NCBI GenBank assembly: GCA_028278225.1
Contig: JANQEU010000079.1
Location: 124,001-188,000, forward strand
Direction: 5' to 3'
Length of the DNA stretch: 64,000 bases
DNA from: Cyclobacteriaceae bacterium
Lineage (GTDB): Bacteria; Bacteroidota; Bacteroidia; Cytophagales; Cyclobacteriaceae
The notes under the pieces were generated by a model. That model had not been told where the DNA came from, did not search any database, and saw only the letters and a program-made list of their open reading frames with translations. Below are positions 37,849-46,354 of this stretch, in pieces. The translations under genes and the position numbers were made by a program. Position 1 is the stretch's first letter. Each line of letters opens with the position of its first letter.

Positions 37849-39649
37849 GAAACCAAATAAATATTTAAGTTATACACTGACTGTCCTCTTAACTATAGGA
37901 ATAAGTGCTTGCAACGAAGATGAAATTCTCCAGGAAGTTCCGTTAAGTTTTACGACTATCGAGAATTCATACACCGACCAGGCGGGGTTTGAGGCAGCCA
38001 ATGCACAACTGTATAATCTTGCAAGGAGATACATGGGGAATAAGGGTGGTAGCGTACGCAGAAATTGGGACTTTTGGTTGGGAACCGACTGCGGGTGGCA
38101 TGCCCGCGATTTTTATACCGACGTATATTCTCAGTACACAGCTTTTGGTGCAGACAACACCAACGTACAGGAAAGGTGGACGAATGCTTACAAAATGGTT
38201 GCTAATGCAAATACGGTTATCGATAGAATTGAAGATGTATCGTTTGAGGATGAAGCAGTTAAAAGCAGACTTACCGCTGAAGCACGTTTCATGCGTGCCT
38301 GGACCTATCGTTTCTTAGTGTATTTGTTTGGCGATGTACCCTTGATCTTGGAGGAACAAACTCCCAGGAGAGATTATACGAGAGCACCTGTTTCGGAAGT
38401 GTTGGCTGCTATGATCGAGGACTTTCAGTTTGCCAAAGTCAATCTACCGGATGTGAATGATATTCAGCAGGAAGGTAGGCTTCATAGAGATGTAGCGTCT
38501 CATTATCTCGCTGAGACTTACCTCAGCACCGGAGATTACCAGTTGGCCGTTGATGAGGCCAGCGTTGTGATTGATGGAGGAAACTTCGCTTTGATGACTG
38601 CAAGATTTGGTAGCCGAAGCGATGAAACCAACGGGAATGTTTGGTGGGATTTATTTCGTAAAAACAACCAAAATCGGTCTAGCGGAAATACAGAAGGTAT
38701 CTGGGTGTTTCAGGTTGAATACGAAATCCCGGGAGGATATGGTCAAATTTTGGCTAACCCAGTCCGTGACGCCAATACCTGGGAACGGCAGTTGGGGCCT
38801 CATTACAACTCCTGGATTGCTCAAGGTGATGGCACAGAAACATTCGTTTATCCTTCCACTTATCACGGTGGAAGAGGACAAGGATTTTTTCGTCCATCCA
38901 CGCATATGACCCACACCATCTGGAGAAATGTAGATCCTACAGATTGGGAGAATGATATTCGAAATGCTGACGTCAACATACTTCGTAAATGGTGGATCGA
39001 TAATCCACTTTCCGTTCATTACGGTGATACCGTGGATCTTAATGATAGTCAGGCCGCTTATCAGACATACTTGGTTCCGGCTACTATAGAAAATGACTCA
39101 AATAGATTTCTATATCCTACTTTCCTAAAGTATTGCACGCAAAACAATCATGAGGCTGAACAGCTATTGCCGGGTGAGCTTACAGGTTCCCAACTGGCAG
39201 CAGCTACACCGGAGCATTTAGCCTTCATTGCCAGCTATGGTGGTCAGGGTCCTCAAATGGTCCAGGGATCCCGAGCGTATATCGCAGATATATATGCAAC
39301 CAGACTCCCTGAAACTCTTCTTTTAAGAGCAGAGGCTTATATGAACATGGGAAATACCGGGGCTGCCGCTGACGATATTAATGTGATTAGAAACCGGGCA
39401 AATGCGGCTCCTGTAAGTGCAACAGACGTAGACATTGATCTTATCCTGGACGAGCGTCTCAGGGAGTTGTTCATGGAAGAACCAAGAAGGGTGACGTTAA
39501 ACAGACTGGGTTTGCTCTATGATCGAACACAGCGATACAACTTCTATGCAAGTTCTACAGTAGCTCCGCATAATAACTTGTATCCAATTCCTAATGCAGA
39601 AATTCAAAACAATACAGAAGCCGAGCTTACTCAAAATGATGGCTATTGA
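37847..39649 (+). CDS. susD: SusD/RagB-family outer-membrane lipoprotein, copy 2
   Basis: A 600-residue paralogue of the gene at 35906, with the same start (MKPNKYLSYTLTVL), lipobox (ISAC) and C-terminal signature. A longer frame to 37748 is not used, because the first 33 codons are the relic region read in another frame. Paralogy is strongest in the N- and C-terminal thirds. Differences lie mostly in residues such as those around QTPRRDYTR, EIPGG and QLLPGELTG. One SusC with two SusD partners would allow one channel to be served by two lids. Confidence 0.9.
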   Translation: MKPNKYLSYTLTVLLTIGISACNEDEILQEVPLSFTTIENSYTDQAGFEAANAQLYNLARRYMGNKGGSVRRNWDFWLGTDCGWHARDFYTDVYSQYTAFGADNTNVQERWTNAYKMVANANTVIDRIEDVSFEDEAVKSRLTAEARFMRAWTYRFLVYLFGDVPLILEEQTPRRDYTRAPVSEVLAAMIEDFQFAKVNLPDVNDIQQEGRLHRDVASHYLAETYLSTGDYQLAVDEASVVIDGGNFALMTARFGSRSDETNGNVWWDLFRKNNQNRSSGNTEGIWVFQVEYEIPGGYGQILANPVRDANTWERQLGPHYNSWIAQGDGTETFVYPSTYHGGRGQGFFRPSTHMTHTIWRNVDPTDWENDIRNADVNILRKWWIDNPLSVHYGDTVDLNDSQAAYQTYLVPATIENDSNRFLYPTFLKYCTQNNHEAEQLLPGELTGSQLAAATPEHLAFIASYGGQGPQMVQGSRAYIADIYATRLPETLLLRAEAYMNMGNTGAAADDINVIRNRANAAPVSATDVDIDLILDERLRELFMEEPRRVTLNRLGLLYDRTQRYNFYASSTVAPHNNLYPIPNAEIQNNTEAELTQNDGY

Positions 39650-39693
39650 TTAATTAAAACATATGACTTGTAAAACAATTTTTTCATAGATGT

Positions 39694-41811
39694 ATGAAGA
39701 TCAACAGTCTATTTTTCTATTGTACAGTTTTCATACTGTTTACTGCATGTAATAGAGAGCAAGAACCAATAGTACCTACGAAAGAGTTCATCGAGCAATC
39801 TGTAAAGGTTGCAGATGTAAAAAGGACTTCATTTCCGGCTCCCGGCATGGTTAAATTGTACCAGGGAAATGGTTTTTTTGGTAGCTCTTACGGACCATTG
39901 GGACTACATGTAAGTCCATCAAACAAGGAAGAATACAACAGATTTGGTAAAACAGAATTTCTTCACATAAAGTATTTTACAAGAGCTAAACACGGTGCTG
40001 ATTACCTAATTCCATTTGGACAGATGTTTTGGGAAAATGAACCCGACGAAATCACCAATTATAGGCAATACCAATCCTTCTTCGACGGCACGATTGAAAC
40101 ACAATTTGGAAATGAGGATGGTAATGTTTCAGTGTTGACCTGGTTTGATCCGGTTGAAAAAAATACAGCAGGAATTAACATCAATATAGAGGGAACAAGC
40201 TCTGATGTGATATTCAAACCATCGGAAGCTCTGAGTGTACACTATAAACAAGAGCTTTATCAAGCAACGAAAATCTCAGGGAATGATGATGAGTGGAAAA
40301 TCGAAGTATCCTGTAATGAAGCTAAATTGGTTTACTATATAAAAACGAATGCTGAAGTTACAAATCAAGGTTCCAGCCTAGGTTTTAAATTACATTCAGG
40401 AGAGAATAATATCCTGCTCTCATTACACAAACCTGCCAGCCCCACACCAGAAAAATCATTAGCCCAAAGTTATGATTGGTGGCTAAAAAAATGGCAGGAT
40501 ATGGGCATGATTATCGTCCCCGATACAAATGCACAGAAAGTTTGGGTACGGTCAATGGCCATGTTTTTATATTCATTCAATGATGAGAAACTGGGCCTTC
40601 CTCCTCCAATGGGATTTTCATCAAATCATTGGCCTTTCGGTTTTCCTCAAGATGTTTCTTATGTACATCCTGTTTTTCTTGCTACTGGCAATCTGAACAT
40701 AGCAAAATCAATGATCGAATATTTTGCGGAAGGCTTATCAGGGATGCAGGAATATACCAAACGTTTATTAAATGTTGATGGTATTATGGCTCCCTGGGTA
40801 TTCCCTTATGGCGATTTTAGAGGATATCATACACCGGATACCCCAAACAGACTATACTATCAAATTCATAATTCAGGGTATATGGCACGTATGGCTTACG
40901 AAACAGCAGTCCTGGTAAATGATGAAACCTGGAAACAAAAATATGCGACGCCACTAATTCGGGAGACTGCCAAATTTTACAAAAGTATTAGCCAACAGAG
41001 AGAGGATGGTTTATGGCATATTTCCGTTAAACCATCCGGGGGGCAAGATGAAAAGGGTGGTATTGATCAGGATAACTATCTATGCGCTCTTTTTAGTGCA
41101 AAATATTGTTTCCAAAAGGTTATTGAGTATGGCCTGGATAATGATGGTATTTATTCCCAAATCTTGAAAGATGGATTGGCTTTCCCAACATTGAAATCTA
41201 AAAGAGGTTACTACTTTTCCAGCAAAGGAAGCGGGGAAGAAGATTTTGGAGGGCAGAAACACCCGGTACAATTGAATGATCTGGCTTTTTTACCCGTTGG
41301 CAATGAAGTTTCCGATGCTTCAAGCATTGCTTATAATCTTCGATATAAAATTACCAAGGATGCACAAAAGCCTTATTTCTACGGCTGGTCGCTCGGTGAA
41401 TTTCTCCTGGCCGGTTCGAGAATGGGTAATGCCGGGGAGTGGAAAAAAGATTGGGGGAATATGGAAAAAGCAAAATACGTTGATCCTGATTGGATACAGA
41501 TATATGAAACCAGCGGGAAGAGAAGAAAAACTTTTTACAACATTACCAATGGGCTGGTTACTCAATCACTGCTAAATAATTTGGTGTGCGATTGGTTTGG
41601 CAAACTTGAGATAGCCAAATGCAATCCCTGGAAAGAGAAAGTTTATCTGAATAATATCTACTCACAACTGGGAGTAAAAATTAGTGGTGAAATTGTAAAG
41701 AATTCAGCTTTATTGGAATTGACGGCATGGAAAGATTGTGAATTTGAAATGCATGGGGAACAAATAGTGTTGAAGAAAGGTGAATCGATTAGGAAAGAAC
41801 TGAAATTGTAA
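39694..41811 (+). CDS. alpha/alpha-toroid glycoside hydrolase, family not resolved
   Basis: A 705-residue lipoprotein (lipobox at Cys19, ILFTAC). An N-terminal beta-sandwich of ~250 residues is followed by a helical domain, from about residue 275, with the conserved stretches SSNHWPFGFPQDVSYVHPVF, PWVFPYGDFRGYHTP, QIHNSGYMARMAYE and the acid-rich GGIDQDNY. Such a layout is that of alpha/alpha-six-barrel glycosidases in the GH65, GH94 and GH95 clan; I cannot place it in one family. The aspartate/glutamate residues in these stretches are likely catalytic. Its ATG is close to the end of the susD copy 2 repeat. It probably acts in the periplasm or at the cell surface on the locus's polysaccharide. 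Confidence 0.65.
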   Translation: MKINSLFFYCTVFILFTACNREQEPIVPTKEFIEQSVKVADVKRTSFPAPGMVKLYQGNGFFGSSYGPLGLHVSPSNKEEYNRFGKTEFLHIKYFTRAKHGADYLIPFGQMFWENEPDEITNYRQYQSFFDGTIETQFGNEDGNVSVLTWFDPVEKNTAGININIEGTSSDVIFKPSEALSVHYKQELYQATKISGNDDEWKIEVSCNEAKLVYYIKTNAEVTNQGSSLGFKLHSGENNILLSLHKPASPTPEKSLAQSYDWWLKKWQDMGMIIVPDTNAQKVWVRSMAMFLYSFNDEKLGLPPPMGFSSNHWPFGFPQDVSYVHPVFLATGNLNIAKSMIEYFAEGLSGMQEYTKRLLNVDGIMAPWVFPYGDFRGYHTPDTPNRLYYQIHNSGYMARMAYETAVLVNDETWKQKYATPLIRETAKFYKSISQQREDGLWHISVKPSGGQDEKGGIDQDNYLCALFSAKYCFQKVIEYGLDNDGIYSQILKDGLAFPTLKSKRGYYFSSKGSGEEDFGGQKHPVQLNDLAFLPVGNEVSDASSIAYNLRYKITKDAQKPYFYGWSLGEFLLAGSRMGNAGEWKKDWGNMEKAKYVDPDWIQIYETSGKRRKTFYNITNGLVTQSLLNNLVCDWFGKLEIAKCNPWKEKVYLNNIYSQLGVKISGEIVKNSALLELTAWKDCEFEMHGEQIVLKKGESIRKELKL

Positions 41812-41850
41812 TTGTAGTCAAATTAAAGTTATCGCTTATTAAGGTTTATT

Positions 41851-41856
41851 AGGAGG
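41851..41856 (+). promoter_or_regulatory. strong Shine-Dalgarno site
   Basis: AGGAGG lies 7 bp before the ATG at 41864. Most genes in the window lack such a site, so this start is unusually well marked. Confidence 0.55.
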
Positions 41857-41863
41857 ACAAATA

Positions 41864-43909
41864 ATGAAGTTTAAGTGTTTGATTTTAGTAATATTAATCT
41901 CCTCATCCATGATATGGGCCCAGTCAGAAACGTTTCGGGCACCCTCCTATCCGCTAATCACGCACGATCCTTATTTCAGCATTTGGATGAACCATGAAGT
42001 GCCAACCAGAAGTGAAGCATCGCATTGGACACAACAAAACATGCCCATCCGAAGTATGGTTCGCATCGATGGAAAGCCATATCGGCTGATGGGAGAATCT
42101 CCTGTTTATGTTGATGCCGCGAACCACCTAAGAACAACACTTACGGCAACTCATACAAACTTCGTTTTTCAGCAGGATAATATTGAGATTCAGCTAAAGT
42201 TCCTCTCCCCTCTGTTGGTAGATGATCTCGATTTGGTTTCTCGCCCATTAAGCTATGTGAGTTGGACTGTGAAGTCGCTTGATGGGTCAAAACACGAAGT
42301 GGAAATATATGTCGACATTTCTGGTGCTGCCAGTATCAATAAGCGAGGGCAAAAGGTAACCTGGGAGAAAGGAAAGTTCAAGGATCTGGAAGTGTTAAAA
42401 ATGGGAACCCAAAGGCAAGCAATATTGAAAAAAAGTGGAGATGATATTCGTATCGATTGGGGCTACCTGTATTTGGCTGCAAATACAAATGAAACAAGCC
42501 AGACCTACATCGGGCGAAATGAGGACGCAATGGATGCCTTTGCAAATGCCGAAAATTTTCCAACTGAAATTAAACATGATGAGAGTCCTAAGTTTAAAAA
42601 TTACAACCCTGTATTGGCGACAACCTTGGAGCTAGATGTTCCCGAAGTTGGGGAAGTAAACAGAACGGTAATGTTGGCCTACGACGATATTTATTCTGTA
42701 GAATACTTCGGGAAGAAACTGGAAGCTTACTGGAAGTTGAAGTTCGATAGCATGGAAGAACTTTTGCAGACAGCTGAAAAGGAATATGCACAAATTGCTC
42801 AGCGATGCAATTCCTTTGATGCAGCATTACAGCGTAAGGCTACAGAACTGGGAGGTGAAGAATATGCAGCCATTTGCAATTTGGCTCATCGGCAATGCAT
42901 GGCGGCCCATAAAATTGTAAAAGATGAAGAGGACAATCTACTTTGTTTTTCTAAAGAAAACGCCAGTAATGGTTCGATGGGGACAGTTGATGTTTTTTAC
43001 CCGGCATCTCCTTATTTCCTGTATTTGAATCCGGAACTGATGAAAGCACAAACCACACCGATTTTCGATTATGCAGAATCGGGACGCTGGCCCTGGGCAT
43101 ATGCACCGCACGATATTGGACTTTACCCCATAGCCAATGGTCAAAGATACGGAGGCGGTGAGGAAAGTGAAGACGAACAAATGCCTGTGGAGGAGTGTGG
43201 GAATATGCTGATCCTGGCCGCTGCTATAGCTAAAGTAGAAGGTAATGCAGACTATGCAAAAAAATACTGGGGAACCATTACGAAATGGGCAGAATACCTT
43301 AAAGCCAAGGGATTTGACCCGGATAATCAGCTTTGCACAGACGACTTTGCCGGGCATTTGGCCCACAATGCCAACCTTTCAGTAAAAGCGATATTGGGTG
43401 TTGAATCATATTCGATGCTGTGCAAAATGCAGGGGATGGATGCCAAGGCAAGAGAATACCATAAGCAAGCCGAACAAATGGTCGAAAAATGGGTAAAAGC
43501 CGCTGCTGATGGTGATCACTACCGTTTAGCTTTTGACAAGTCCGGAACCTGGTCACAAAAATATAACATGATATGGGACGAGGTGTTGGGCTTTAACTTA
43601 TTCCCACAAGAAGTGGTTGACAAAGAGATTTCCTTTTATCTCAAGCAACAAAACCGTTACGGTTTGCCGCTTGATAGCCGGAATACTTATGCCAAACTTG
43701 ACTGGATTTTATGGACTGCTTCAATGGCTCGCTCAGACGAAGAATTTGGCGCCTTTGTTGGCCCCGTTTACAATTTCTTAAACGAAACACCCAGCCGTGT
43801 GCCAATGAGTGATTTTTACTGGACCAAAAGTGGGGAAATGCGAAGTTTCATTGCGCGCTCGGTAGTTGGTGGTGTATATATGGAGTTGTTGAAAGATAAA
43901 CTAAGGTAA
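41864..43909 (+). CDS. DUF4964/DUF5127/DUF4965 protein (glutaminase-A-like)
   Basis: A 681-residue secreted protein with a signal peptide (MIWAQ) and no lipobox. It carries the three-domain layout of the glutaminase-A-like family: an N-terminal beta-sandwich with FRAPSYPLITHDPYFSIW, a middle domain, and an alpha/alpha toroid starting with AAHKIVKDEEDNLLCFSKENASNGSMGTVDVFYP. This family is named after a fungal glutaminase, but in Bacteroidota PULs it is likely a glycosidase; the reaction is unproven. A 45-bp relic of a close relative lies between the two susD genes. It follows the toroid hydrolase gene at 39694 in the same direction. Confidence 0.8.
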   Translation: MKFKCLILVILISSSMIWAQSETFRAPSYPLITHDPYFSIWMNHEVPTRSEASHWTQQNMPIRSMVRIDGKPYRLMGESPVYVDAANHLRTTLTATHTNFVFQQDNIEIQLKFLSPLLVDDLDLVSRPLSYVSWTVKSLDGSKHEVEIYVDISGAASINKRGQKVTWEKGKFKDLEVLKMGTQRQAILKKSGDDIRIDWGYLYLAANTNETSQTYIGRNEDAMDAFANAENFPTEIKHDESPKFKNYNPVLATTLELDVPEVGEVNRTVMLAYDDIYSVEYFGKKLEAYWKLKFDSMEELLQTAEKEYAQIAQRCNSFDAALQRKATELGGEEYAAICNLAHRQCMAAHKIVKDEEDNLLCFSKENASNGSMGTVDVFYPASPYFLYLNPELMKAQTTPIFDYAESGRWPWAYAPHDIGLYPIANGQRYGGGEESEDEQMPVEECGNMLILAAAIAKVEGNADYAKKYWGTITKWAEYLKAKGFDPDNQLCTDDFAGHLAHNANLSVKAILGVESYSMLCKMQGMDAKAREYHKQAEQMVEKWVKAAADGDHYRLAFDKSGTWSQKYNMIWDEVLGFNLFPQEVVDKEISFYLKQQNRYGLPLDSRNTYAKLDWILWTASMARSDEEFGAFVGPVYNFLNETPSRVPMSDFYWTKSGEMRSFIARSVVGGVYMELLKDKLR

Positions 43910-43915
43910 CAAAGC

Positions 43916-43963
43916 GGTTTAAACAGTCACAAGTTTGTGTAACAGGTTATTCAAAACGAACAA
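43916..43963 (+). repeat. 48-bp leader repeat, copy 1
   Basis: Same length as 46307-46354 and about 79% identical by my count; shared cores are GGTTTAAACA, TCACAAGTTT and CGAACAA, ending at the ATG of each GH127-type gene. Confidence 0.55.
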
Positions 43964-46087
43964 ATGAAACTAGGATCTCTACTTATTCTATTAAGCATAA
44001 CAACAATGTTTGTTGGTTGCGAAGTAACTTCTCAAAAAACAGACATTTCGGTTGTTGAAAGGCCAGACACAAAAAACCACAACTCAAATTATGTAGGTAA
44101 TCGTGCACCGCTTCAGCCCAGTGCTTTTATAAAATTGCCGGTAGGTACAATACAGCCAGACGGATGGTTAAAAGTTTATCTGGAAAAACAGCGCGATGGC
44201 CTAACGGGAAATTTAGGTGAGATTAGCGCATGGTTACAGAAAGAAAACAACGCCTGGCTATCGGAGGATGGAAGCGGTGTTTGGGGCTGGGAAGAAGTAC
44301 CATATTGGCTGAAAGGCTATGCTAATCTGGGTTACATTCTTGATGATCCTCAAATTATTGAGGAGGCAAAAATATGGATAGAAGCAACAATCAATGGCCA
44401 AAGAAAAGATGGGAATTTCGGCCCAAAACGTTTTCGAAAAGATGGCAGCACAGATTTTTGGGGCAATATGATCATGTTATACTGTTTACAATCGTATTAC
44501 GAATATTCGGGTGATGAACGGGTCCTTGCTTTAATGACCAAATATTTTAAATTTCAACTCAATTTCCCTGAAGACGAATTTCTAACACTTTACTGGCAAA
44601 AACTTCGCGGAGGAGACAATTTGCACAGTGTACTTTGGTTGTACAACCGTACCGGAGATAAATTCCTTTTGGAATTGGCTGAGAAAATCCACAGAAACAC
44701 GTCAGACTGGACGAGTCGCGGACACGATCTTGATCAAATTCATAGCAAAAAAAGAAAGCGTGAGGGAACCCAATGGCCCGAATGGTATGGTGACCAAATA
44801 GACTGGCACAATGTTAACCATGCGCAGGGTTTTAGAGAGCCCGCACAATATTATTTGTTAAGTAAAAACCAGGAGCATCTTGAAGCATCGTATGAAAACT
44901 TTCATATAGTGCGTGAACATTTTGGACAGGTTCCCGGAGGTATGTTTGGTGCAGACGAAAATGCACGTCCCGGTTATGATGATCCACGACAAGGGATTGA
45001 AACTTGTGGTATAGTGGAACAGCTGAATTCTAACCAGCACATGCTGCGTATTACCGGAGATCCATTTTGGGCGGACCATGCCGAAGAGGTAGCGTTCAAT
45101 ACCTACCCTGCCGCCATAATGCCCGACTTTAAATCGCTACATTATATAACTTCTCCAAACATGGTATTATGTGACCATGAAAACCACCATCCAGGTATCC
45201 AAAACCGCGGGCCATTCTTAATGATGAATCCTTTTAGTTCGCGTTGTTGCCAGCATAACCATGCACAGGGGTGGCCATATTATGTCGAAAACCTTTGGAT
45301 GGCAACACCTGATAATGGCTTGTTGGCAGCATTATATTCAGCATCAACAGTTACAGCAAAGGTGGCCAAAGGGCAAGAAGTTACTATTAAACAAACTACG
45401 AATTATCCATTCGAAGAAAGCATTAAGCTTCAGGTAACATCTTCAAAACCAGTCAAGTTTCCACTTTACTTGCGGATACCTGCCTGGTGCAGCAAGGCCA
45501 GTCTAATTATTAATGGAGAAGCAATTGAGGAAACAATTGAAGCGCAAAAGTATGTTCGAATTGGAAGAGTATGGAGCAATGGTGATAACCTCGAACTCAA
45601 ACTCCCAATGGAGCTTGAAGTAAAGACCTGGGAGAAAAATCATAACAGTGCAAGTGTTTATTATGGTCCAATTGGATTTTCGCTAAAAATCGACGAGGAA
45701 TATAAACGCATGGATAGTGAAGAAACAGCGATTGGAGATTCGAAGTGGCAGGAAGGTGTTGACAAGCAAAAATGGCCTTCGTGGGAAATTCACCCTGCCT
45801 CCGCATGGAATTACGGTTTAAAATTAAATGAAGGTTCCCCGACATCATCATTCGAGGTTGTTAAAGGTCAATGGCCGGAAGACAATTTCCCGTTTACAAT
45901 CGATTCTGCACCAATAAAAATAAAAGCTAAAGGAAAAAGAATACCAGAGTGGAAACTCGATGAGCATAAACTCTGCGGAGAACTAATGGATAGTCCGGTA
46001 GTTTCAAACGAAAAAACCGAGGAAATAGAACTTATACCAATGGGGGCTGCGCGCCTAAGGATTAGTGCATTCCCTGTAGTTGAGTAA
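43964..46087 (+). CDS. GH127-family-type lipoprotein (DUF1680, beta-L-arabinofuranosidase-like)
   Basis: A 707-residue lipoprotein with Cys at the lipobox (MFVGC). The alpha/alpha barrel has the family's zinc site elements: GIETCGIVEQ (Glu acid/base and a Cys) and SSRCCQHN (the CC pair, with the second Cys often the nucleophile in GH127). After about residue 480 a beta-sandwich follows. GH127 and its relatives cut beta-L-arabinofuranosides or related sugars; the sugar acted on here is not known. It shares a 48-bp leader with the gene at 46355. Confidence 0.82.
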   Translation: MKLGSLLILLSITTMFVGCEVTSQKTDISVVERPDTKNHNSNYVGNRAPLQPSAFIKLPVGTIQPDGWLKVYLEKQRDGLTGNLGEISAWLQKENNAWLSEDGSGVWGWEEVPYWLKGYANLGYILDDPQIIEEAKIWIEATINGQRKDGNFGPKRFRKDGSTDFWGNMIMLYCLQSYYEYSGDERVLALMTKYFKFQLNFPEDEFLTLYWQKLRGGDNLHSVLWLYNRTGDKFLLELAEKIHRNTSDWTSRGHDLDQIHSKKRKREGTQWPEWYGDQIDWHNVNHAQGFREPAQYYLLSKNQEHLEASYENFHIVREHFGQVPGGMFGADENARPGYDDPRQGIETCGIVEQLNSNQHMLRITGDPFWADHAEEVAFNTYPAAIMPDFKSLHYITSPNMVLCDHENHHPGIQNRGPFLMMNPFSSRCCQHNHAQGWPYYVENLWMATPDNGLLAALYSASTVTAKVAKGQEVTIKQTTNYPFEESIKLQVTSSKPVKFPLYLRIPAWCSKASLIINGEAIEETIEAQKYVRIGRVWSNGDNLELKLPMELEVKTWEKNHNSASVYYGPIGFSLKIDEEYKRMDSEETAIGDSKWQEGVDKQKWPSWEIHPASAWNYGLKLNEGSPTSSFEVVKGQWPEDNFPFTIDSAPIKIKAKGKRIPEWKLDEHKLCGELMDSPVVSNEKTEEIELIPMGAARLRISAFPVVE

Positions 46088-46306
46088 ACCAACAGAGAGT
46101 TATATCATAATTATTCTATAAACCAACACTATGGTTTATCACTAGAGAAATAAGGAAAAAGCTTATGATAGAGTTTGAAAAGAAAAACTGTCAGTTTCCT
46201 GATTTGCTTCCTCACCCCTTGAGAAAGGCATGTAATTGACTACAATATCCAATAAAAACTATGAAAAATATTATTCAAAACAAAATAACATAGCTATACA
46301 AGTATA

Positions 46307-46354
46307 GGTTTAAACAATCACAAGTTTTTATAGCAATTTTTTTGAATCGAACAA
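46307..46354 (+). repeat. 48-bp leader repeat, copy 2
   Basis: Matches 43916-43963. A short palindrome CTATACAAGTATAG abuts it upstream (46294-46307). Confidence 0.55.
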
